64,000 nucleotides of DNA from Branchiostoma floridae (lineage: Eukaryota > Chordata > Leptocardii > Amphioxiformes > Branchiostomatidae): the NCBI RefSeq assembly GCF_000003815.2, contig NC_049985.1, forward strand, positions 3,430,157 to 3,494,156, read 5' to 3'. Below, piece after piece: positions 44,391 to 54,712 of this stretch. A program made the translations under genes and the position numbers. Each line of letters opens with the position of its first letter. Within the stretch, counting starts at the first letter, position 1. The notes beneath the pieces were generated by a model, which was not told the origin of the DNA, did not search any database, and saw nothing but the letters and a program-made list of their open reading frames with translations.

Positions 44391-44403
44391 TTGAATCAAA
44401 GTG

Positions 44404-45180
44404 GCCTTCTCACATCTAGACATACGATGAATGTACCCATGGTATATATGGCTTTCCTTCCTTCATCTGTTCCACACTTTTGCCATATGAAATGAAGACA
44501 AAAGGGATTTTCCAGAAACTGCATTCAACAGGACCGCTGCTGTTATGCAGCAGTTAAGATGAGTTTGCGATCAGTTTTATAAATCTTTCACGGACACATT
44601 TATCAGCTTCCTTCACTGCACATTCAATAAAGAAGAATACTGTTCTGGCACAAATCACCATAGAATGAGATTTCTGAATGAATAAAGATGTTGGCTTAAC
44701 AGTGAAATAGTAGTAAGAATGGATGGGGGTTGATGTCATCATGTTTGCAAAGTTTTGCGGATTTGTCAAGTTTCTTCATTATGACTTTGTATTCTGGCCA
44801 TACTATACATGATACATAGTAACGGTACCAGAATTTGGCTTGTAAGTATTGTAAAATGATGCAGTTTTGGATTTCAGTGCAGTTTTTAATGATTCTGAAT
44901 CCAAAAATTCTAAACATATCTTTATATTTTTTATGCACAATTTTGCAAATAAATGTGCCAGAATATGGCTTGTAGGTTATAAAGTAATGCATTTCAGGAT
45001 TTTTGCAGCCAGGCATAAAACTGATCCTCTGGCTTTGTTTTTATAATGTTTTACATTTGATCATATTTTTTTGGATTTTTACAAAAATCTGAGAACTAAC
45101 AAATTAAATTGGTCTGGCCTCACAACAGAATTCCTGACACAGAACTGTCTGCCTTTCCAACCTGTGGATCTAACTGGCCC
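44404..45180. other. noncoding stretch with a duplicated CAGAATTTGGCTTGTA block
   Basis: CCAGAATTTGGCTTGTAAGT (44829) and CCAGAATATGGCTTGTAGGT (44959) mark two ~130 bp direct copies. A right-type Harbinger-like end (AACAAATTAAATTGGTCTGG) lies at about 45096-45117. Confidence 0.5.
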
Positions 45181-45184
45181 AAAT

Positions 45185-45330
45185 CTTTAATCAAGAGCCT
45201 TTAATCCATCGGCGGGTCTCGGCGGGTCGGCTTATTCCAGGTTCCTAATCCTTCCTTCCTTCCACGCGTGCTGCCAGGAGATTACCGTAAGCTGCTGACG
45301 CTTCCGAACTTTAAGCATTGCTCCGTTTTA
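45185..45330. promoter_or_regulatory. conserved-looking block with TAATCC sites
   Basis: TTAATCC (45201) and CTAATCC (45245) flank GGCGGGTCTCGGCGGGTCGG. The block resembles 18395-18545 in composition (GC-rich, non-repetitive, K50 homeodomain-like sites). The role is inferred only. Confidence 0.22.
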
Positions 45331-45466
45331 ATGATTTTGCCGTCAGCTGGAAATGAACCTTCAAATCAGTCGGTGCCACTCGGAGTGATTTCACACTTGG
45401 GTGTGCGGAGAGAGGAGTGGGTAAACACAAGGGGTCCTGCCATTGTCACTCACTATAGAGGGTCTG

Positions 45467-45806
45467 CAGGGGTCTAGCCAGCGTCCGTTTTTCCGTCAAT
45501 TGACGGAAATTTGCTGCGTCTGACGGAAAAATTTTAAAACCAATCCGTCAACCTTGACGGACAAAAATCCTTGGTGGAAGCTACAGGCAGCTTGGGGACG
45601 CTGTCCACGGCCGTAAAAGCCACACACTGTTTGTTTTGCTATTGTTATGATTGTTGACAATGTGTGTCGGCGCCCTTTCGCATACGATAATCTCATTAAA
45701 ACCCGTTTTTCAAGGTCTCAGTTCAGTCCTTCTAATTAATTTTCGCAATTTTCGCGACGATTGTAATTGGCTGACGGAAAAAAATTTCGAGCTGGCTAAA
45801 GCCCTG
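45467..45806. mobile_element. hAT-like MITE with TTCCGTCA/TGACGGAA core
   Basis: CAGGGGTCTAGCCAGC (45467) and GCTGGCTAAAGCCCTG (to 45806) are imperfect inverted ends of the CAGGG...TAGCCAGC type, like the copy at 1657. GTCTG directly flanks both sides. Internally CCGTC/GACGG is repeated in both orientations several times within the first 100 bp. No coding capacity. Confidence 0.8.
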
Positions 45807-45870
45807 GTCTGCATATAGGATTGGTTATTTAATGCTAGTTTACCTTTATCTGCAAAGATGGAAGGATGCC

Positions 45871-46072
45871 TACCTTTATCCGCAGGGTAACCTATATTCG
45901 TTGCATTTATCCACACAGTATTAAGGAATATCAAGTCGATGGACGGTGGTTTCAAGTTGTAAGTATGTTCAAACTATTGTAGTTTGAAACTATCATCCGT
46001 CGACTTGATATCCCTAAATAGCTACTTTTGAAAGCAACGAATATACAAGTAGGTTACCCTGCGGATAAAGGT
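45871..46072. mobile_element. fold-back element, TACCTTTATCCGCAGGGTAA
   Basis: The left arm TACCTTTATCCGCAGGGTAA then CCTATATTCGTTGC (45871-45904) is inverted at 46034-46072. A second stem, AATATCAAGTCGATGGACGG with its inverse, fills most of the centre, so nearly all 202 bp fold back. A partial extra copy of the terminus lies just upstream (TACCTTTATCTGCA, 45841). Confidence 0.88.
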
Positions 46073-46099
46073 GTGGGGATTGTAGAATCAGTAGAAAAA

Positions 46100-46545
46100 T
46101 CAGAAAATTTGCAGGGGGAGTCAGTCCACGTCTAGATTTACAGTCTCCCTCTCTGCCGGCCAGCCAATTCACGCCTAGGCCAATTAACTCTTACTATGCT
46201 ATTCCTAACTTGGCCACAGTCCCCTATTACTATTTGGCCAGGCGGGAGTCTGGTAGAGACTAAAAGCAAAACCCCTGAGGTGTTGACATTGTCATTCACA
46301 ATGGTGCTGCCCCTGTAATCCACGACATGGGTACGGCACCATGGTCCAGATCAGCTCATAATTGCCTTGAAATTGGCGGCGTGCCATTTGAATAATACCG
46401 GAAAATTAGGTTTCGGATGGAGATTAGGTGACTGCCTTTAAAGTTAGAAGAGTTCTCCGAGAATCAATTTGCGGCCCGTAAGCCTGATGCGGAAATCTGG
46501 GTTAACGTTTTGGCGCTGTTAATTACAAAGGGGAGAGGATAGGAA
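46100..46545. promoter_or_regulatory. conserved-looking noncoding block
   Basis: High-complexity, GC-balanced sequence with CCAATTCACGCCTAGGCC, GGCCAATTAAC and GCGCTGTTAATTACAAAGG, where TTAATTA and ACAAAG are homeodomain-like and Sox/TCF-like cores. No repeats inside except the end joining the duplication below. Confidence 0.25.
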
Positions 46546-46820
46546 GGTGGTACTGAAAGAGTTAAGCTTACTGTTGAGCTATAGTCTTTCACTGGTCGTG
46601 AAAGAAAAGACATGCAAACAGTGTCTGCAACACTGCCATCATTTGAGTTTTCAACGTTTATGCACAGTTAGTTTTGCAAATAAACTCTCTAATTGGTTAA
46701 TTACAAGGGGAGAGGAAAGCAAAGCAAAGCAGTATTGAAACGGGCATACTGATGAGCCTGCGCTGCAGCCGAATAATCTTTCACTGGTCGTGAAAGAAAA
46801 GACAGGCAAACTGTGTCTGG
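46515..46820. repeat. two tandem copies of a ~190 bp unit
   Basis: TTAATTACAAAGGGGAGAGG and TTAATTACAAGGGGAGAGG start the copies (46517, 46697), and both contain CTTTCACTGGTCGTGAAAGA then AAAGACA.GCAAAC.GTGTCTG. CTTTCAC...GTGAAAG is itself a hairpin (46587-46603 and 46779-46795). Confidence 0.9.
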
Positions 46821-47035
46821 AAAATTCCCCTTTCAAGGAACAAAGTTAAAACTCATCTTATGAGTTAAAACTTGACATCCCATCCAAAGGACTGCAACCT
46901 TTTCCAGTAGAATGCAACAGTTAGGATTTCAGGTTCCAATGTTTAAGTGCAAATCACTAGTACTGGACTATGCATGATACACTAGAATGGTATGAAGAGC
47001 TGGATGACATCCTCATGATTTTGTGGAAAGAAATC

Positions 47036-47194
47036 TACAGTTAAACTGCCTAAGAAGACCACTCAGGTGACTGAGGAGATCTGGTCTATATGGACAGGTG
47101 GTTACTATAGACAGGATTCCTGAATCTTGTGTTGATGGGAAATATCAAAAGTGGTCCTTAGATAGAGGTGGTCACTTGTACAAGTTTGACTGTA
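47036..47194. mobile_element. pogo/Tigger-like MITE, second copy
   Basis: TACAGTTAAACTGCC (47036) and CAAGTTTGACTGTA (to 47194) are inverted ends with TA at both edges. The interior has GGTGGTTACTATAGACAGG and GAGGTGGTCACTTGTACAAG. Same family as 11051-11270. Confidence 0.8.
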
Positions 47195-48619
47195 TTTCTT
47201 ACTATGGATTCCTACTGGACTAGAAAATAAAGCAACATGTTTCCCTTCAAGTAATTTGTTTTTAAACCAATGCAGGTTATGCTATTGCAAACCTGTAATT
47301 ATTTATATTTGCTGTAATTAAGCAAGTATAGAAGGTCATTAAGTATTCAATTACTAATAAGTGCATGAAACAGCAGGCTACCCAAAGGACAACAAACAGA
47401 TTAAAGAAGAAAAGTAACACTGTACCTTGCTACGCTACTTTTTAATTTCCTATTCCACTTTTACAGGCCCCTCGAGTTATTCCAAACAAGATCAGAAAGC
47501 AATCTGATTTATCGACTGGAACTCCTAATCAAAAAGCTGAAAATTGTTGTGTCAAAGTCACGGGGGGAAACTTTCAATATTGAAACTTCTCAGGCATTTC
47601 ATGGCCTACTTTTCCACCTCTGGCCGCCCTTGTGAAATGCCAGTATATTGAGCTTCAAATGTTTATGATGCAAAAAGGTAATAACAGAAGGAAAGACACA
47701 TTTTATAGGATTTCTCATGTGTGGCCACTCTGACAGTATTGCATTACTGCCTACATGCTTTTTTGCAGCTTAGATGCTGAGAACAGGAATTGGTTTTTCA
47801 TACAAAAAAGACAATCTCCTTGACAGCATTTCAAGACCATAGGGCTGGTTCTCAAAGCAAGTCTGGTGTAACTTTTGCTATTTGGGATGTCACACAAATT
47901 CTATGACAAAGTGCATGAGGCACCATACAAATATGTGTAAAGTTTATGAAAAACATGCAAGAGGGTTATTCTACTTGAGATATGTCAGTTGCAACCTGAG
48001 TGAAAATGAATATTTTAAAGTGAAATGTCTGATGTATGAACAAAACTTTTTGCAAAAAGTAACCCTCATCTGAACTTCACTCTCAACTTTACAGAGTGAA
48101 TTCAAAGAGAAAAGACAGGGATTTTCTTCGTAACGATTTGCAAAATGTAGTTTGTTACAGGATTATGCCACAATCAAGATTCAAGACCAGTCCACTGTCT
48201 CTACACAACACAGACACATCACACATGTGCATCTAACAATTCAACAGTGAATGATATCTGCTGTCTCCTAATGAACACTATCAGAGCACAGCACTCGCAG
48301 ATGTTCAATCAAATGTGCATTAGCACAAATGCAAACAATGTCGACGACTGGGAGGCACCCAGACCGCAGGATATGATCTAAAAAAAAAACAGAATTGGCA
48401 TCTCAGAATTACCTGAGACCACAGCAATATGATTGGTTGGTTCTCAAAGAATATGCTTATCTGGAAAAACATTGAATCAGATTGAAATTAAAGCTCTATT
48501 GGGGTGTGTTCATTATTATGCTTGAGTTGTGGCTTTCATCAAAGGTGGGACCTCCATTTAACGTTCTAATGTATTTGAGGGATGTCCATAACTACAGGTA
48601 GGTTCACCTGAGTGAAGGG
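47195..48619. other. noncoding stretch with a conserved-looking block
   Basis: The part at about 47440-47640 (CCCCTCGAGTTATTCCAAAC, GTCACGGGGGGAAACTTTCA) is non-repetitive and GC-balanced. Elsewhere nothing is recognised. Confidence 0.25.
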
Positions 48620-48745
48620 AGGAAAGTTGTGTAACAGTTATAAAGTGCCCAAGGGCATAACGATGGGGAATGTCGGAGGTGTTAAACCCAGGATCTCTGG
48701 GTTCTGAGCCAAAAACTCTACCAATTGTGCTGCACAGTGTCATTA
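48620..48745 (-). mobile_element. tRNA-derived SINE-like sequence, decayed
   Basis: On the minus strand CACAATTGGTAGAGTTTTTG could be an A-box region, and CTGGGTTTAACACCTCC a degenerate B box about 45 bp on. The spacing fits a tRNA head, but no tail or target duplication is seen. Confidence 0.35.
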
Positions 48746-48754
48746 TTGGAGAAT

Positions 48755-49770
48755 ATTGTCTAAACAGGGCTGGCATTTAAAGATTCCCTGTGGTATTCAG
48801 CACTCTAAAGAAACAATAACTAATGGTTAAATCATAACGCTGCACTTCCTTACAGTTGTCTCTGTTTAATGAAATGAAACTCAGAAATAAGCAGTATCTT
48901 TGACAAGTGAACGAGGATTGCAAGACGATGTCTAAACAGGGCTGACATTGAGGAATTTCCAGCAATACTCAGCAGTCGAGAGAAACAATAACTGATGGTT
49001 AAGTTATCACACAGCACTTTCTTACAGTTGTCTCTGTTTAATGAAATGAATTCAAAGTTACTCAGGAATAAGCAGCATCTTTGACAACAAGGATTGCAAG
49101 TTAATGTCTAAACAGGGCTGACATTTAGGATTTCCCAGCAATACTCTGTAGTCTGAGAGAAACAATAACTGATGGTTAAGTCATCACACAGCACTTCCTT
49201 ACCGTTGTCTCTGTTTAATGAGATGAAACTCAGAAATAAGCAGTATCTTTGACAACAAGGATTGCAAGATAATGTTTAAACAGGGCTGACATTTAAAAAT
49301 TCTCAGCAGTCGAGGGAAACACTAACTGATGGTTAAGTCATTACACAACACTCCCTTACAATAGTCTTTGTTTAATCAAGCGAAACACAGACGTAAACAG
49401 TATCTCTGGCTACAAGATACCTCAATTGTGATTTAGTCAGTGCTGACATTTGAAAATTCCCACAGTCATATTCAGCAGACAAATGCTTAAGTCGTCACAT
49501 GGCAAATTTTTACAAATGCCTTTGTTTAGTCAGATGAAACTGTGAAATGATCATTTTTCGTTCATTACAATTGATGTGTGTGGACTGCTGCTAAGGATTG
49601 TGATCTAAACATGGCTGACATTTAAAAATATTCTGTAGGCAAATGCTTACGTTGTCACATGGTAAATTTTTACAGATGAAACTGTTTTCTCTCATTACAA
49701 TTATTATGTCTGGACTGTAGGATTGTGATCTAAACAGGGCTGACATTTAGAAATTCCCTGTGATATTCTA
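48755..49770. repeat. ~165 bp tandem array, about seven units
   Basis: TCTAAACAGGGCTGACATTT recurs at about 48760, 48929, 49106, 49270, 49440 (decayed), 49605 and 49730. Other unit phrases are GAGAAACAATAACTGATGGT and TTACAGTTGTCTCTGTTTAA. Later units are shorter and more diverged. Confidence 0.92.
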
Positions 49771-49824
49771 AAGTCTCGTCTCGCTGTGCATCTGTCCCTG
49801 CAGCCTGCTAGGCTGAGGAAATTG

Positions 49825-50450
49825 ACAGTGATTTAACAGCCATTTGAGCAATTAGAATTTAGAGGTGCCCAGGGAACGTCATGCTGTAAGTACCTTATGG
49901 ATAAGGTTCAGTGGATGAGGAGGGGCAACTGCATCAGCTAAATGCAGCACAGATAATGTGCGTAAAAGAAATATTAAATTGTAGCTGATACTCTTACCTG
50001 AGTTTACTATTGTGATTACCTCCATTGAGGAAAAATCTAAAACAGAGAACTGTCTAACTTTGTACTTATCAAAATAGGAAAAGTGGACTGTTCAACTAAA
50101 TCTTGAGAGTGTAATATGAACTAATCTCTTAATATGCATTTTTTATGCATTTTCCGAAGCGTAAAAATGTCACTCTATGGTTTATCTGATAGAATAATAC
50201 TTCAACTTGTGTGTATTGTAATTTCCTTTGTCACATTTGTGATTTAACAGCCATTTGAGCAATTAGAATTTAGAGGCGCCCAGGGAACGTCGTACTGTAA
50301 GTACCTTATGGATAAGGTTCAGTTAATGGGGAAAGGCAACTGCAACAGCTAAAGGCATCACAAATCTAGACAATCTAATGGAAGGCTTCGTTGCAACATT
50401 TAAAAGAAATATTGTTAGATTGTAGTGGATACTACTAACTCCTGAAATCA
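49825..50450. repeat. two direct copies of a ~410 bp block
   Basis: TGATTTAACAGCCATTTGAG, CAATTAGAATTTAGAGG and AAGTACCTTATGGATAAGGT occur at 49830 and 50240. A phrase between them, TCAAAATAGGAAAAGTGGAC followed by TTCAACTAAATCTTGA (50069), recurs at 57480, so the block is also dispersed. Confidence 0.9.
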
Positions 50451-50649
50451 CTTTACGACACAAAATTTGCTTGCACTTTGATGCTGTTGAGAATTCCTGA
50501 TGTGTATATTGAATTTCAAACTCTCTGTCATATTTTGAGTTTTGATACTAAGCTAAGGTTTTGGAGGACAATGCAAAATAGAATATACTATAGAAATTGT
50601 TACCTGCATGTATGCAGGTATGGTTTTGATGCTGGTGGGAACTTTTCGG

Positions 50650-51275
50650 TAGCCGGGGATGTAGGGCGCTGTATCTCGTGAACGGATGGTGCGAGCACGA
50701 CGATTTTTGGTACGTGGGTTGGGGGTGGTAGCCTAACACTCAGGTTTGATTTTGGGCCTCCTGGCGTTTGAACTTGACATTGCAGGTGGCATTTTTGGTG
50801 TTTTTGGGGCACTTTTGGCGCTGTGTGTCCGGAACGATACGCGCGATTGCGACGATTTTTGGTGCATGGGTGGGGAGTTGTTGCCTGTTGCCTAGGATTG
50901 ACTTTGGGCCTTGTCGCGTTTGAACTTGACCCGGCAGGTCGAATTTTGTGTCCGAGAGGGGTGTTTCCGGAGTTATATCTTCTGAACGGCTGGTGCTGGC
51001 GCGATGATATTTGGCACATGTGTCGGCGGTGGCTGAATAATGCTCAATTTTGATTTTGGCGCCCTTGGTGCTTGAACTTGACATTTTAGGTTACCTTTTG
51101 TGCGGGCACGGGGCGTGCGCTGTATCTCCGGAACGCAAGGTACCATTGTGTTGCTATTTGGTACGTGAGTTGTTTGTGGTGTCCTGGTGGTCAGGTTTGA
51201 TTTTGGGCCTCCTAGTGCTTGAACTTGATACTGTATAGGTTGATCCTGTTTTTGTGTGGTTGGGGCATCCTCCCA
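50650..51275. repeat. four diverged ~155 bp monomers upstream of a small ORF
   Basis: Each monomer has a 'GCTGTATCTC.GGAACG' motif, 'ACGATTTTTGGTACGTGGGT', 'TTTGATTTTGGGCCTCCT' and 'TTGAACTTGACATTGCAGG'. Starts are about 50660, 50818, 50970 and 51118. Monomers are only about 70% alike, with GC content well above the surroundings. The layout, repeated GC-rich monomers before an ATG, recalls retroelement or promoter monomers, but I cannot name the family. Long minus-strand frames through it are by-products. Confidence 0.8.
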
Positions 51276-51520
51276 ATATCTGCTTGGTTTTAAAAACAGA
51301 TTATGGTTGGGTGTAGAACCATCATCTGGCCTGGGCCACCTTCAATGTATCAGGTTACTTAGTGGCACTGACAGTTTGCCAGATGACGGGAGTGTACAAG
51401 ATTATATATCTGTTGGTCAGGTATAATTGGAGTTTGCTTATTACTCTTTGTGGTGTTTCTAGAGCTGTATAGTACTGAGTTTTAAGTTTCGGTACAAGTT
51501 CCTTTACCCTGTTGGCAATC

Positions 51521-51604
51521 ATGGTTGAACTTGAACTTAAACAGAAGAAGATGCAATTTTCTAATGTGGAGGAGAACTGTATAGAGTGTGGGCATAAGAG
51601 AAAG
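51521..51604 (+). CDS. candidate small first exon after the monomer array
   Basis: ATG at 51521 opens 28 codons with a charged N terminus (MVELELKQKKMQF) and a Cys-x2-Cys-x-His motif (CIECGHKRK), ending exactly at a donor AAG|GTATGT (51605). The next exon is not identified. It could be the start of a host gene or of a mobile element whose 5' region is the monomer array. The motif is too short for a family call. Confidence 0.2.
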
Positions 51605-54564
51605 GTATGTGTATGATTTGTCCTGTGTTTCTTTTTGTTTCTTTGGTAATGCCATTTCCATACTGTATACAGGTAATTTGTTGTTTTGGGCTAGTCATAT
51701 TCGCTTGGTTTTTGGGCCTGCTTAATCTATGGTACAGGCAGGGTTAAGTGGTGGAGGCTTAGCTTTGTTCTGTTTTAAATTCAGTATCGTTGGTTGCATT
51801 TTGTCGCGGCAAATATATGATGAAATTCCCCTTCTAAGCAACTGCTCATTGGTTTGCGGGGATGTTTGCTGGGTGTTTGCTCTGACTACAACAGCTTCTG
51901 AACTTTTCAAAGCTTCCATTGCCAGTAGTCTGTGTAACACAAACTCCGCTGTCCAGGGCTGTAACTGGCCCCTCCCCGCGGGCCGGCGGATGTTTGGCGG
52001 GCTGCTATAAGCGAGATTTAATCAGGCTACATTGCCAGCAGCTTGCCATCTATAAATGGGATTGACAAGGACATTTTTCATAGTAAATTATGCTGTTAAA
52101 TTTGGCTTAGATACTACAGGAGATTTAGGTTTGGGTTGGATGGATTGAATGAAAATATCATACCACCCTGGGGACTAACTGTTGCTGCTGCATGGGGGCT
52201 ACCACTATTCATATTGTCTAATGTCTATGGAACTACAGATAAAAGTATCATTGGTCAAATTATGCAAGTAACATTCCGATGTCAAGTGAATAACACCCCA
52301 GAAATAAATCTTTAATGAATATCATTGGAAGAACACAAACCAAGGAGACTTAGCAGCTGCATTAGGTCAGTACATTGAAATAGGAAGATATTAGTATATC
52401 ATGTGACAGAGTAACTACATGTGCATGGGCCATCTGAGACAAAAAAAGGTAGCGTCTCAACAACTTCAAAGTACTGTGGTTGGTTACATACTTAAGAAAT
52501 CCAAAATAAGTAATGTTCATCCATGTCCAAACTTACAAATTCAGAAAATGGAATTTCAGAGTCAGACTTTTGCATGGTGCACAACCAACACAGTAAAAAG
52601 CTCATTTTTCCAACCACGTACCACAGACAAAAAGGCAAAAATACCCAATAGGTCTACAGAAACCCAATACATTTCATGCAGGCCTGAGGTCTACGAACTC
52701 TTGTTTAGAGTAAGTTGATTTGGATCTACCCTGTGCAAAATTAGCAAAGTTAGACTTAGTGCCCACATCCTGAAATAGAGAAAATGTGTCGTAAGTTGTT
52801 ACCTTGTGCAAAAGAACTTATGGTGAAAAATCAAATTGACTTTATTCAACTTTCTACGATAACAAATATTGATGCTTACTTTATACCAGGATCATCCTAC
52901 TTTTCTCAGTGATTGGGTTTTGATTTTCAAATTTCCTACTAAGCTGAAGTTTAAACTGTTCTTTGTACAATCACTTTTTAAGATAATGCTACTACCTTCT
53001 TACTTTCCTGACCAAATGGGTTGTTGCCTCCAAAGAGGAGCTTGTGCAAATGTCATACCTTAGACATTCAACAAATAGATGACTGTACTGTAGACATGGG
53101 GGATACATGCAGTAATGGGGGACATCAGTAACAATGATTCTACAAAGGCTAAGCAGAGTTTAATGTGAGAGGCACATAATTGCCGCGCTCGTGAAATGGG
53201 AAAGTTGAAAGTTGCTCCTTCCGTGTCTTTCATTTATGGGTGGCATTTACCTCTCGGTGACGAGGTCTCGCTGACATTTCAGCAAATGCCACGTCGCACG
53301 TAACCCTATCTGTAGGGAGGGATCATCTTGTCAAAGTCATAAAGCTTTCTTTGATTACCTGAAGAGCATATGGCAATCCAATTGAGAAGACACTGTTACA
53401 GTGATTGTAGTAGTTGCTCTTATTTTTCTCTGCAGGCACGAACTTGTCAGGGGAGATGTATAGAGATGATTTGAAATTGCGCATTTTGTACATGCACATG
53501 CATATGGCATGAGTTTTCTCTCATCACCTCAAGAGCATAATGCAAATGTAATTGAGAAGACAACTATTATGTTACTCAATCTTATTTTCCTTCTCATGCA
53601 CAACCTTGGCATTAGTGAAAGGCATTAGAGAGAGTTTGAAATGGTACGTTTTGTACATGAACAAGGCACAAGCTATTAATCAATCCAACAATCTGTAAAG
53701 TTTTCTTTGTCACCTGAACTATGGCAATCTATCTAACAAAACACAGTGTCCATAGTTTTTATCTTTCTCTGTAGGATGATGTTTGGCATTACCATGGCAA
53801 TCTAATCAAGAAAATACACTTGCTATCTAAAAGCTAAACATGCAGAAAATGTACATGTATGTATTGTATTATATGAGAAATAGTTTTGGGTCTTTTTTCT
53901 ACATCATAAGTTAAGTCTACCCGTTGACAACCTATTTCTGTTTTCTTTTATCCAGATGAAGCTTGGTAAGGGAAAGACGAGCCTGGAGACTGGGACTACT
54001 GGTAGCTAGTCCCCCCAATGACCTTGTGATGAAGGTACTACACACTGTAGGTACTACGTAGGTAGATAGAAGTGTGGAAGATAACCGACAGCAATGGTTG
54101 ATTTGGGAACCTCTTTAAAACATTAAATAACATTCTGTGGCTGGCTTATTTCTGGTAGCAATAATGGGACTTGGTCATGGCTTGCTTTTATGTTGTTTTC
54201 AGGGCTTGAAATGAATAGAAAATGATGCAATTTTGTTCAAATTTACTTACTAATGTCAATCTGAATGGTCCTGGCATTTTGAAATCAAGAATAGTAACTA
54301 TTTTAGTGCCAAAATTTTGCAATACGTACATGTCATATACTTTTGAACTATCTCTACAGGCTGAAGGTGTCGGGCTGCATTGTGTGGGGATGGAGTGCTG
54401 ATTCGAGAAGCTTTCTGCAGCAACTGAGTTGCTCCAGGATCAACACAAGAGGATGACTCCATACATGAGGTTAGAATTCATCTTTGATATGATGCTTGAT
54501 TCTCTGGTAATGATTTAAATATCTTAAGATACAACATTATGCAATATTGTGTGACAAGTTGTAA
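51605..54564. other. noncoding stretch with a conserved-looking block
   Basis: The part at about 53160-53340 is GC-balanced and non-repetitive, with CATTTATGGGTGGCATTTAC and CAGCAAATGCCACGTCGCAC, the last containing an inverted match to TGGCATTT. Between 53345 and 53830 phrases 'TTTCTTTG...CACCTGAA...GGCAATC' and 'AATTGAGAAGACA' repeat loosely about every 180 bp, a decayed array. CAGGGCTGTAACTGGCC (51954) resembles a hAT end without partner. Confidence 0.35.
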
Positions 54565-54712
54565 AGTAACGTTTATGAAGGTTAGACATCCAGGTAAACA
54601 ATATTCAAATACAATTCAATCTCTGACACTGAAGAAAAGTGATGAATGTCACTCGAAATGTTGAGAAGTAAATCTACGTTTTCTATCCAGTGGTAGAGAT
54701 TGAATTGTAATT
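54565..54712. mobile_element. GAAGGTTAGACATCCAGG family fragment with hairpin
   Basis: ATGAAGGTTAGACATCCAGG (54575) is followed by TACAATTCAATCTCTGAC (54610), which pairs with GTAGAGATTGAATTGTA (about 54693-54709). Between them lies GATGAATGTCACTCGAAATG. Third member of the family in the window. Confidence 0.7.
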
